Part shown: positions 28,326 to 36,597 of the stretch, piece after piece
Layout of the letters: every line of letters starts with the position of its first letter
Position numbering within the stretch: position 1 is the stretch's first letter
Origin: Planctomycetota bacterium
GTDB taxonomy: Bacteria; Planctomycetota; Planctomycetia; Isosphaerales; Isosphaeraceae
Reading direction: 5' to 3'
NCBI GenBank assembly: GCA_021791715.1
Contig: JAJYWB010000008.1
Span: forward strand, 1-64,000
DNA length: 64,000 nucleotides
The notes under the pieces: generated by a model
Database searches by the model: none
The model's input: the letters and a program-made list of their open reading frames with translations, nothing else
Told to the model about the DNA's origin: nothing
Translations under genes and position numbers: made by a program

Positions 28326-28356
28326 TATAATGAAAAATTCTATTATTATTAGAATA

Positions 28357-29295
28357 CTAATACGATGGGTTTGATTCTTGAGGGCGATGAGAGGGAAAAT
28401 CGAGGCCGAGGTCGAGCGCCCGAGCCGAATGCGTGAGCGCGCCGACGCTGATTCGATCGATCCCGGTCGCCGCGATCGCCGCGACGTTTTCGAGCGAGAT
28501 CCCTCCCGAAGCCTCGATCAAAGCCCGCGATCCGCTCCGCTCGAGCCTTCGAACCGCCTCGACCGTATCCATCAGTGAAAAATTATCGATCAAAATGATA
28601 TCCGCATCCGTATGAATCGTCCGGTCGAACTGATCGAGCGAATCGACCTCGATCTCGACGATCATCCCCGCGGGCGCGGATTCGCGCGCGCGTTTGACCG
28701 CGATCTCGATCGCGTTCGGACCGTCGCCGAGCCACGCGAGGTGGTTGTCTTTGATCAAAATCGCGTCGAAGAGGCCGAATCGATGATTCGTCCCGCCCCC
28801 CTTGCGCACCGCGTATTTCTCGAGCTTTCTATGCGCCGGAGTCGTCTTACGCGTGTCTAGAATCCTCGCCTTCGTTCCCGCGATCGCCGCGACGAACCGA
28901 TCGGTCAAAGAGGCGATCCCCGAAAGTCGTTGCAAAAAATTGAGCGCCGTCCGTTCCGCGATCAATAGATTTGTGATCGCTCCCGCGAGAATCGCGACCG
29001 GCTTTCCCGGTTCGACCCGCGCTCCGTCGCGAAAACCACCGACGCGTTTCAATTCGAGATCGAGCTTCTTGGCCAGCAGCTCGACGACGGGAAGCCCCGC
29101 GACGATTCCCGACCGCCGCGCGACGATCGCGGCCTCACCACGAGCTCCTAGCGGTATCAAAGCCGAACCCGTCGCGTCTCCTCGATCTCCCAGATCCTCG
29201 GCGAGCGCCTGATCGATCAGCCGATCGGCCTCGGCGATCTCGGCGGCGCCGAAATCGGCCTCGTCGTTTCGTGAAACTTTAGATTGATCAATCAT
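28357..29295 (-). CDS. nadC: Nicotinate-nucleotide pyrophosphorylase (quinolinate phosphoribosyltransferase)
   Basis: 312 residues from the ATG at 29295; a longer frame from 29376 would add 27 unconserved residues. It makes nicotinate mononucleotide from quinolinate and PRPP in NAD synthesis. Motifs: ALAEDLGDRGDATGSALIP, ERTALNFLQRLSGIASLTDRF cut across two helices, ILDTRKTTPAHRKLEKYAV, GGGTNHRFGLFDAILIKDNH, and late EASGGISLENV with GVDRISVGALTHSA-like GIDRISVGALTHSA. Cytoplasmic. It probably forms an operon with birA. Confidence 0.94.
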   Translation of the reverse strand: MIDQSKVSRNDEADFGAAEIAEADRLIDQALAEDLGDRGDATGSALIPLGARGEAAIVARRSGIVAGLPVVELLAKKLDLELKRVGGFRDGARVEPGKPVAILAGAITNLLIAERTALNFLQRLSGIASLTDRFVAAIAGTKARILDTRKTTPAHRKLEKYAVRKGGGTNHRFGLFDAILIKDNHLAWLGDGPNAIEIAVKRARESAPAGMIVEIEVDSLDQFDRTIHTDADIILIDNFSLMDTVEAVRRLERSGSRALIEASGGISLENVAAIAATGIDRISVGALTHSARALDLGLDFPSHRPQESNPSY

Positions 29296-29491
29296 GTCGA
29301 TATCATATTGCTTTAATGTTTGTTGGGTCGCGTTCGAGTCTCGTCGGTGTCGCCGCGATTCGGACGCGATCGTCATTCGGGCTCGATCGTGTGTCGTGAA
29401 TCGCGCGGTTGCGGAGCGAGCTTCGCGAGCTTATCTTACCCGTTCGTTCGGTTCCGGATAAACCTGGCAGGCGCGATGAGAGGCGGAAAGC

Positions 29492-30544
29492 ATGACGGGC
29501 GTGGGAATCGTCGGCGTCGGTTTCATGGGGATGATTCATTATCTCGCCGCGCAAAAGATCGGGACGGGACGAGTCGTCGCGATCTGCACCCGCGATCCCA
29601 AAAAGCTCGCCGGCGATTGGACCGACATTCAGGGGAATTTTGGACCCCGCGGCGAACAAATGAATCTCGAGGGAATCAATCGGCACGCGACCTTCCAGGC
29701 GATCCTCGCCGATCCGGCCGTAAACCTCATCGACCTTTGCGTTCCCAACGACGCACACGCGAAGATGGCGATCGAGGCGCTCGAGGCCGGTAAAGACGTG
29801 CTGGTCGAAAAGCCGATCGCGCTCGAGATTGAAGACGCCGATCGGATGATCGAAGCGGCTCGAAGAACGGGGCGATTACTGATGATCGCGCACGTTTTAC
29901 CGTTCTTTCCCGAATTCGCCTATGCGCGATCGGTCGTCGAATCGGGCGAATTCGGCCCGCTCCTCGCGGCTCGATTCACGCGCGTGATCTCCAAACCCGA
30001 CTGGTCGACGGGAATCGCCGACGCGAACCGGAGCGGCGGCCCCGCGATCGACCTTCACATCCACGACACGCACTACATCGGCCTCGTTTGCGGCTCTCCG
30101 ATCGCGGTCCGATCGACGGGCGTCGTTCAAAATGGAGCCGTTTCACATCTTTCAACCCAATACTTGTACGAACAACAAAACCTTTCTGTCTCGGCGGATT
30201 CGGGGGCGCTCAATCAGCCCGGTCGTCCTTTTATGCATGGATTTGAGCTTTGGATGGAGCGGGGAACGCTTTCGTTCGAGTTCGCGACGATCGACGGCGC
30301 GGCGCATGTCGCGACTCCGCTGACGCTGATGCCGGAAAAAGGCTCGGCGATTCATCCGCCGCTCGGTTCGGGAGATCCGATCGACGCGTTCGCCGCGGAG
30401 CTCGAAGCCGCGACGATCGGCGTCCGCGACCGAATCGTCCCCCCTCAGCTCTCGGCGACGCGGGCGCGTTTGGCTCTCGCTCTTTGCCGAGCCGAGATCG
30501 CGAGCGTGATTTCGGGAGAAACCGTCGCGGTCGCGCCCGCGTGA
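29492..30544 (+). CDS. Gfo/Idh/MocA-family oxidoreductase
   Basis: 350 residues. The N-terminal Rossmann fold has GIVGVGFMGMIHYLAA, and the family motif EKPIALEIEDA carries the conserved lysine (VLVEKPIA). The C-terminal beta-sheet domain includes GGPAIDLHIHDTHYIGLVCG with the HDxH-like site. These enzymes oxidise or reduce sugars or cyclitols with NAD(P); the substrate here is unknown. There is no leader, so it is cytoplasmic. GAGGCGGAAAGC just before ATG 29492 supports the start. It stands alone between nadC and an acyltransferase gene. Confidence 0.9.
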   Translation: MTGVGIVGVGFMGMIHYLAAQKIGTGRVVAICTRDPKKLAGDWTDIQGNFGPRGEQMNLEGINRHATFQAILADPAVNLIDLCVPNDAHAKMAIEALEAGKDVLVEKPIALEIEDADRMIEAARRTGRLLMIAHVLPFFPEFAYARSVVESGEFGPLLAARFTRVISKPDWSTGIADANRSGGPAIDLHIHDTHYIGLVCGSPIAVRSTGVVQNGAVSHLSTQYLYEQQNLSVSADSGALNQPGRPFMHGFELWMERGTLSFEFATIDGAAHVATPLTLMPEKGSAIHPPLGSGDPIDAFAAELEAATIGVRDRIVPPQLSATRARLALALCRAEIASVISGETVAVAPA

Positions 30545-30603
30545 TCGATCAAGATCGTTTTATCAAAAACGAAACGACATAACTAACAGAATGGATTTAA
30601 AGA

Positions 30604-31302
30604 TCATGAGGCCGATCGATGAATCCGTCGGCTCTCCTTGAACGTTTGAACCCAGGTTTCGGCGTCGATCATCGCTTGGTTCATGCTTTGTTCGACTTCG
30701 AGGCGATATTGTTCGATCGCGTCGCGGTCGGCGTCGGGGGGAACGACGATCGGCCTTGGGACGACGCAGGTCGCGGTTTGAAACGGCCTGGGGACGGCGA
30801 ATCGATCCCAGCTCTGGGCGCGCCAGGGACGCTCGAACGCCATTCCGGCGCCGACGATCGGCAGACCGAGCTTGCTGGAAAGATAAATCAAGCCCGGTTG
30901 CACGCTTCGTCTCGGCCCCTTGGGGCCGTCGGGGGTCACGCAAAGGTGTCCCTGATCGACCCTGCGGGTCATCTCGCGGAGCGCCCGCGCGCCGCCGCGA
31001 GTCGTCGACCCGCGCACGACTCCGAAACCGAGCTTTTTCACGACCCGCGTGATCAGCTCGCCGTCGCGGTGATCGCTGATCAGGATGTTCATTTCGGGCC
31101 ACGCCCAATAATACGCGGGAAAGAGCATTACTTCATGAAAGAATGCGTAGATGTAGCGAATTCCGAGTCTTCGCGCCGCGGCGGGATCGGCGGCGGGGTC
31201 GGCGTAGCGGAAGTGGAACCGCGTGGCGCCGACGAGTTTACGCACGGCGAAGGCGCCCGCGGCGCCGACTGCGCTCTGGAGCGCGGGGTGGGTGATTTTC
31301 AT
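30604..31302 (-). CDS. DUF374 lysophospholipid acyltransferase-like protein
   Basis: 232 residues from ATG 31302, preceded by AAGGA at good distance. The frame continues upstream to 31503 but that part includes a 10-bp tandem repeat. The core shows YAFFHEVMLFPAYYWAW, LISDHRDGELITRVV, GFGVVRGSTTRGGARALREM, VTPDGPKGPRRSVQPG and LGLPIVGAGMAFERPWRAQSWD. This is the DUF374 group of acyltransferases (KDO2-lipid A or lysophospholipid type); the first His-x-x-x motif is the usual acyl site. A role in outer-membrane lipid assembly is inferred. Confidence 0.88.
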   Translation of the reverse strand: MKITHPALQSAVGAAGAFAVRKLVGATRFHFRYADPAADPAAARRLGIRYIYAFFHEVMLFPAYYWAWPEMNILISDHRDGELITRVVKKLGFGVVRGSTTRGGARALREMTRRVDQGHLCVTPDGPKGPRRSVQPGLIYLSSKLGLPIVGAGMAFERPWRAQSWDRFAVPRPFQTATCVVPRPIVVPPDADRDAIEQYRLEVEQSMNQAMIDAETWVQTFKESRRIHRSAS

Positions 31303-31317
31303 CGCGTCGTCCTTGAC

Positions 31318-31367
31318 GATTCCGCTCGATTCCGCCTGATTCCGCTTGATTCCGCTCGATTCCGCGA
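31318..31367. repeat. 10-bp tandem repeat, 5 copies, before the acyltransferase start
   Basis: The unit GATTCCGCTC repeats five times with 0-2 mismatches per copy. It lies 15 bases upstream of the chosen start codon (on the minus strand) and inside the possible N-terminal extension. Ten is not a multiple of three, so copy change would shift the frame of any upstream start. Confidence 0.85.
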
Positions 31368-31619
31368 TCCAATCGGCGATTTCGATCCCGATCGCGTCGC
31401 GATCGTTCGGCTCAGGCCGATGTCTCGGCGGTCGCGGAGGATACGCCTTATACGCGATCGACGCGGATCGATCCAGATCGATCGTCACGCGTCGCCCTCT
31501 CAATCGAGCCTACGCGGTCGAATGTTTGAGAGGGGGATAAAGGAAATCTAGAACATGATAAAACATAATATTATGTAAGATCTTTTGAGAACAAGCCGAA
31601 TATGTGTGACCGAAACGCA

Positions 31620-32318
31620 CTACAATCCAGGCAGGCTGAGCGACTTGCCCGAGTCTTTGGCGCCGATTTGGAGCAAAAACGGAACCGCGAGCTTCGCCCA
31701 GTCGCCGGGCTCGGGATACAACTCGGCGTCGCCGCCGAAACATTCGCGAAGCATATCGGTATCGATGATTCCAGGATTGAACGCGACCGAAACCAAACCT
31801 TTCGGCAGGTCTTGAGCCAACGCTTTCGAAAGCCCCTCGATCGCCCACTTCGTCGCGCAGTACGAGGCGACGTCGGGAGATGTCGAACGCCCCCACCCCG
31901 AACTGAAATTGACGAACACCCCAGATCCCCGCTCGATCATCGCCGGAGCGAAAGCGCGGATCACATAATAAACACCTTTGATATTGATATCAATAATCGC
32001 GTCGAACTCGTCGGGGGGAACTTTCCAGAGCGGCGAATTGGCGTTGACGATCGCGGCGTTGTTGAGGATCAAATCGGGAGGTCCGAACTTTTCCATGAGC
32101 CTCGAAGCCCACGCGTCGACCTGATCGCGGCGGGAGACGTCGATGATCGCCCAATCGTGATCGGCGCCGAACTTTTTGCCGATTTTTTCGACCAGATCGC
32201 GCGATCGCCCGCAACCCAGGACGACGTGCCCGCGTTCGGCGAACTCTTCGGCCATCGCCAACCCGAGCCCGCGCGTCGCCCCCGTGATCACGACGATCCT
32301 TCGCTCGGCGTTCGACAT
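31620..32318 (-). CDS. Short-chain dehydrogenase/reductase
   Basis: 232 residues from ATG 32318 (MSNAERRIVVITG). Classical SDR features: NAD(P) loop TGATRGLGLAMAEEFA, NNAAIVNANS (the NNAG motif), catalytic Ser in FVNFSSGWG, and YCATK (the YxxxK pair). The final loop SVAFNPGIIDTDMLREC is also typical. It reduces or oxidises an unknown alcohol or carbonyl. The upstream frame to 32459 lacks conserved sequence. Confidence 0.9.
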   Translation of the reverse strand: MSNAERRIVVITGATRGLGLAMAEEFAERGHVVLGCGRSRDLVEKIGKKFGADHDWAIIDVSRRDQVDAWASRLMEKFGPPDLILNNAAIVNANSPLWKVPPDEFDAIIDINIKGVYYVIRAFAPAMIERGSGVFVNFSSGWGRSTSPDVASYCATKWAIEGLSKALAQDLPKGLVSVAFNPGIIDTDMLRECFGGDAELYPEPGDWAKLAVPFLLQIGAKDSGKSLSLPGL

Positions 32319-32565
32319 GGCGGCCGTCCTCATCATCTGAATCGCACGTCGATCGGCTCCAATCACCGGTATCATCTTACGCGAATCGGCGATTTTTTTC
32401 GAGCCCGTGCGATCGCCGCTGAAACGCGCCGAACCCCTTTCCTCGCCGAATGTGATCAAGAAAAAACCGCGTTCTCGAATTTGTATCTGTTATTTCTGCA
32501 TATTATTATATAAAAAAGCCAGCAATCAATTCAAAAGTGCATTTAGGGAATTAATCATTAAGATG

Positions 32566-32590
32566 GCGGGAGGGGATTTTTCCCTCCCGC
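32566..32590 (-). terminator. Hairpin downstream of the Tat-exported protein gene
   Basis: A perfect 9-bp stem GCGGGAGGG/CCCTCCCGC with a 7-base loop lies 42 bases past the stop of the minus-strand gene at 32632. In minus-strand reading it is followed by a weakly T-rich stretch, so it is a likely but imperfect intrinsic terminator. Confidence 0.6.
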
Positions 32591-32631
32591 GGCGCTCGCA
32601 ACGATCTGGAATCGTTCGGAGATAAACTCTC

Positions 32632-34182
32632 TTACAATTTGAGGAGCCGGGTCGCCTCGTCGACTCCGGGGGCTGGGAATCCGTGTTCGCTCGCGGTGAC
32701 GCGCGCCAGCGCCGCGAGATGGCGCCACTTGTACGCGGGCCTGGTCGTCGCGAATTCCTCGACGACGGTTCGGTAATACTTCTCGGCGTGGAGCGCTCCG
32801 TCCTCGCTGATCGCGTATCGCAGCATCAGGTCGAACGCGGGGCGCGGGGGAAGATCGAGCTCGCCGTATCGATGAATAATCGCACAAGCGCGAGTTTGCT
32901 CGTTCGCCTTGATCGCGACCTCGGCCTCGCGCAAGAGCGATTCGGGCTTGAGGCCGATAACCGATTCTCGGTGTTCGGCGAAGGGATACGGTTGCGGGTT
33001 TTGCCCCTCGGCCTGTCCCGCGGTGTGATAAGCGCCGACGATCAGGCTCGCGACGGAGTTGCGGCGATCGCTCACGCGGGAGATGTTCCGCCACGCGTTC
33101 GACGCGTCCGACGCGTGGACCCCGACCGACGCTCCGTGCACGCTCCCCTTCGGTTTTGCGGGAGAATCGTCGCGCCGGCGTCCCGGATCGTGCAAAACGA
33201 GCTGATTCGCCGCGAGCGAGATCGCCTCGCCGATCGCCTCGTGCGAGATTCCGTCGGCCAACGCGTCGGCGACGGCCTCGGCGGCTTGCTCACGCGTCGA
33301 CGCGTAAACGATATGACTCATCCGATCGATCCACGCGTCGTCGGGAACGCGTTCTTCCGCGGCGCCGCTTAAAACCCCCTTGCGATCGAGCAGCCGTGGA
33401 AGGATCGAGCGGAGCGGATCGTCGCCGCCGTTCCTCCTGATCGCCTTCTCCTCGTCGACGCAATAACGCACCGATTGCCTGAGAAGCGTGTGAGCATATT
33501 CTTTGCCCGTGATATCCAGCAAAACCCACGATCGCCACGCCAGAACCACGCGGTGAACGTTTACATGATCTTGAACCGCATATTGAAGTTCGTTGAACGC
33601 ATCGGGAAGCGGACCGCGCGCGATCGCCGCGAACGTCCGTTCGGCCTCGTCCATGTTTTGGCCGCGGATCGCCGCGCGGAGCGCCCTGGCGTCGGGGCGC
33701 GATTCGGACGAAGGCGAATCGATTTCGATCGCGTGCAGCGTCTCGCGCGATCCTCCGCCCGATCGCTGGATGTGATCGGTGTTGCGATACAGAACCTTCA
33801 ACACGGGGAGGGCGCGGCGGGAATCGGCGAGTTCGCGCGACATCTGAAGCGCCGGAGCGAGCGCCATGATCGCGTGGTAGCCGTCGTAATCTTGGCCGCC
33901 GAACGCCCGAGCGTTCGCCAAAGCCGCGGCGGAAACAAGCTCGCGAAGTTCGGTTCCTTCGTTCATCTTTTGAACGACGACCGTCAGAAATCGATCAATC
34001 GGCGTTTGCGCCATCAGATCGACGAGGGGCTCGATCGGTCCGAACGTCAGCCGGTCTTTCTCCTCCCTCGCGGTAACGGGTTTGGCCAATCCCAAATCGA
34101 GCGCGACCGACGATCCGACCCCGGCGACCAGCATTCCCTTGCCGACCTGGGCGAGGAAATCACGACGACTTCGACGATTCAT
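32632..34182 (-). CDS. Tat-exported helical protein of unknown function
   Basis: 516 residues from ATG 34182. The leader MNRRSRRDFLAQVGKG followed by LVAGVGSSVAL is a Tat signal. The rest is mostly helical, with repeated A-x-A-rich stretches (ELRELVSAAALANARAFGG, DRMSHIVYASTREQAAEAV, DALADGISHEAIGEAISLA) and several His residues (VQDHVNVHRVVLAW). No family is recognised, although the second half resembles carboxymuconolactone-decarboxylase-like helical packing only vaguely. It is a single gene with its own terminator. Confidence 0.8.
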   Translation of the reverse strand: MNRRSRRDFLAQVGKGMLVAGVGSSVALDLGLAKPVTAREEKDRLTFGPIEPLVDLMAQTPIDRFLTVVVQKMNEGTELRELVSAAALANARAFGGQDYDGYHAIMALAPALQMSRELADSRRALPVLKVLYRNTDHIQRSGGGSRETLHAIEIDSPSSESRPDARALRAAIRGQNMDEAERTFAAIARGPLPDAFNELQYAVQDHVNVHRVVLAWRSWVLLDITGKEYAHTLLRQSVRYCVDEEKAIRRNGGDDPLRSILPRLLDRKGVLSGAAEERVPDDAWIDRMSHIVYASTREQAAEAVADALADGISHEAIGEAISLAANQLVLHDPGRRRDDSPAKPKGSVHGASVGVHASDASNAWRNISRVSDRRNSVASLIVGAYHTAGQAEGQNPQPYPFAEHRESVIGLKPESLLREAEVAIKANEQTRACAIIHRYGELDLPPRPAFDLMLRYAISEDGALHAEKYYRTVVEEFATTRPAYKWRHLAALARVTASEHGFPAPGVDEATRLLKL

Positions 34183-34647
34183 GTGCGATCTCCTTGAAAT
34201 CAAGCAATGCTCATGCCGCAACGCTGGATTGTTCTTTTCACCATGAAAGACGACGCGACGATCGAGATTCTGGGACCGCTCTCGACGATCGACATCGAAT
34301 TCGATCCCGAACGATCGCCGACGCGTTCGACCCCGAGAGATCGGCGACGCTAAACCTCATCTTACCGAACCGACGCCGGCGGAAGTAAAACAAAAAATTC
34401 CAAGAATCTCGATCAACTAATTTATGATAGTTTTTACATATAAATGGTGTCTACCTAGGTTCGGTCGGGTTCGCCTGGCTCGTTCGGTTTAGATTGAGGA
34501 GCGCACGCCGAGAGTGATTTGATCGTCGCGCGATTCTCGCCTCTGGGATCGAGCGTCGCGGATGATAAGATACGTTTCATTCGCGGCTCGTCCTCAAGGC
34601 GCGGCGAATCGCTCGTTCGAGACTCATTCGCTTATGGGGTGATTTTT
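34183..34647. other. Divergent intergenic region
   Basis: No gene is seen between the Tat-protein gene (minus) and the selenoprotein gene (plus). An AT-rich patch at about 34390-34460 (TTTATGATAGTTTTTACATA) is the likely promoter area. GGGGTGA at 34636-34642 sits five bases before ATG 34648. Confidence 0.5.
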
Positions 34648-35973
34648 ATGCTTCTAAATCGATCGTGTCGCGTTCTGCCGGCGTTGTCGGCGGTTTTCTG
34701 GGGGATAATCGCCCTGATCGCGCCTTACGGAGCGGTCGCGGCCGAAGCGCCGCCGCGATCGAACGCCGAGCTTGTGATCGGATTTCCGCCGATTCCCGAG
34801 ATTGAAGCGGCTCGGCTCGCATTCGACCGGTTCAAAAAGCTCGAAGTCGGCGAGATGTTTATCGCGATCATCGAGCACGGATCGGATATGGGGCCTGGAA
34901 CGGGCTGGTTTCATCCCACGCTCTCGCGTTACGACTGGAATTGGCTTGCGAAACGATGTGGAGTCGACCCCTCGGCGGCGATTCCTCGCGACAAGTTTCC
35001 CGGTTCGGACAAGGCGTTCGATCGGCTCGATCGCGACCACGACGGTCTGATCAAGCCCGACGACTTCGATTGGTCCGAATCGTCGCCATATCTTGAACGA
35101 TTTTACATGGAAAACATGCGATTTCGCATGATTGATTCCAACAGCAACGGGCAAGTTTCGTCGATCGAGTGGGCCCGGTTTTTCCAGCGTGCGGCGAAGG
35201 GAAAATCGTTTTTGACTCCCGACGACCTGCGCGAAGCGTTCACGCCTCGCCCCGCGCCCGCCGCCGATCCCAAACAAGCCGCCGCGTCCGAAGGCCCCAG
35301 CCGCGCCGTGCTGCTTAAAGGGCTCGCCGAGGGAGAGGTCGGTTCCTGGTTCGAGGGGCCGAAATTGAACGATAAGGCGCCCGATTTCACCCTCACGACG
35401 CACGACGGCAAAGAACAAATCACGATGTCTCAATTTCGTCGAGACAAACCGATCGTGCTTGTTTTCGGCAGCTTCACGTGAGGGCCGTTCCGATCCCAGT
35501 TTGGGATCATCGAAGATATGTACCGACGTTACGGCGATCAGGTCCAATTCTTGGCGGTGTACGTGCGTGAGGCGCATCCGATCGACGGCTGGCGGATGAG
35601 TTCGAACGACCGCGCGGGGATCGCGATAAAACAGCCGACGAAGCAAAACGAGCGAGAAGCCGCGGCGCACGCTTGCAGCGGTCGGCTTGAAACTTCGATC
35701 AAAATGGTCGTCGACGAAATCAACGATCGCGTGGGGAACGCTTACAGCGGCATGCCCGACCGGCTTTATTTGCTCGACGACGAAGGTAAAGTCGCGTTCA
35801 AAAGCGGCCGAGGACCGTTCGGCTTTCATCCCGGCGAGCTCGAACAAGCTCTTTTGATGATGCTTCAAGATCGAACCGATTCAAGCAAACCGAACGATCG
35901 ACACGCCCAAGCCAAGCCGACCGACCTCAAGCTGGACGCCGAACCTCGTCGAGAGATCAAGCCTTCACGTTGA
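34648..35973 (+). CDS. EF-hand/iodothyronine-deiodinase-like selenoprotein (in-frame TGA = Sec278)
   Basis: 441 residues if TGA 35479-35481 is read as selenocysteine. A signal peptide (about 1-32) is followed by two EF-hand loops (128-139 DRDHDGLIKPDD; 163-174 DSNSNGQVSSIE) and a thioredoxin-fold domain. The TGA falls in LVFGSFT-U-GPF, matching the deiodinase active site FGSCT-U-PPF/PSF. Deiodinase-like sequence continues in the same frame: FLAVYVREAHPIDGWRM, then KMVVDEINDRVGNAYSGMPD, RLYLLDDEGKVAFKSGRGPF and HPGELEQALL. A bacterial SECIS-like hairpin follows the TGA. If UGA is not decoded, the product is a 277-residue EF-hand fragment. Substrate is unknown; thyroid hormone is unlikely in a bacterium, so peroxide, thiol or dehalogenation chemistry is open. 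Confidence 0.85.
35482..35514 (+). promoter_or_regulatory. Bacterial SECIS-like stem-loop after the UGA codon
   Basis: GATCCC (35492-35497) pairs perfectly with GGGATC (35503-35508) around the loop AGTTT. A lower helix TTC/GAA can extend it across a small internal loop. The apical loop begins 17 bases after the UGA (spacing 16) and has G at its second position. Bacterial SECIS rules as published require a G among the first two loop bases and a spacing of about 16-37, so this fits at the lower limit. The hairpin lies within coding sequence, as bacterial SECIS do. Confidence 0.7.
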
Positions 35974-36064
35974 TCTCTCGATTCGCTGATGAACACGCGG
36001 ACACTAAAAGTCGCGTGGAATCACAATCTCGCGAGGGGATGTGATTCGATGAGTCAATTTTCGA

Positions 36065-36094
36065 GGCGATTCCTTAAAACGACGAGGAATCGCC
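36065..36094. terminator. Bidirectional hairpin between convergent genes
   Basis: A perfect 10-bp stem GGCGATTCCT/AGGAATCGCC with a 10-base loop lies between the selenoprotein gene (plus) and the small basic protein gene (minus). Neither side has a long T run, but its position between two converging stops suggests it ends both transcripts. Confidence 0.6.
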
Positions 36095-36101
36095 CGAAAT
36101 C

Positions 36102-36191
36102 TTAGCGTTTGCGATGACGAATTCGGCTGCGCATCCGGCGTTTCTTCTGTCCGACTTTGCGACGACCCTTACCACGGCGGCGACTGGCCAT
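36102..36191 (-). CDS. 29-residue highly basic protein, possibly ribosome-associated
   Basis: Starting at ATG 36191 with AGGAG six bases upstream, the peptide (MASRRRGKGRRKVGQ, ending in RMRSRIRHRKR) has about 18 Arg/Lys in 29 residues. Such composition and the strong ribosome binding site resemble tiny ribosomal or AURKAIP1/COX24-like proteins that bind rRNA. Family membership is not certain. The longer frame back to 36416 has no good start and no conserved look. A hairpin follows the stop. Confidence 0.6.
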   Translation of the reverse strand: MASRRRGKGRRKVGQKKRRMRSRIRHRKR

Positions 36192-36597
36192 AGCGGCTCC
36201 TGTTCCAGGATTGTTAATGTTCGACCCCGCGGGACGTATCCCGTTCATGAAATACCGGTTATATCGTGAGTCGCCGCGAGAGACAAGATCCGACGTTCGA
36301 TCGACCGCGGCGCGTTTCATTTTTTCAGAGCCGATCGTCACGATTTCAACAACACCACGAGCCGAAATACCGCGTCGCGGTCGTCCCAAATTGAACAGGC
36401 GATTTGGATTTGACACCGGATGCTTGACGATCGGAATTCGGTTTCGTTTGAACTTGATTTCGAATGCGAGGCGGCCGGGACGACTGAACTCGATCCGGCA
36501 ATTTCCGATTAATCCGGGCTTGCTACGGGCCGAGGACGTTGTTCGATCGCATCGATTGCTCTTTCATATCCGTTTATTTTAAGAGGATGAGCGCATC
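36192..36597. other. Intergenic region, no gene recognised
   Basis: Divergent promoters for the tiny basic protein (minus) and the Rpn-family gene (plus) are expected here. AGAGGATGAG sits about 10 bases before ATG 36598. No RNA gene or repeat was found. Confidence 0.4.

Noticed and set aside
34648-35481. Reading the in-frame TGA as a nonsense mutation or frameshift that breaks the gene
   Set aside because: The frame stays open for 164 further codons with deiodinase-like sequence, the TGA falls exactly on the catalytic Sec/Cys position, and a SECIS-like hairpin follows. A random mutation would rarely meet all three.
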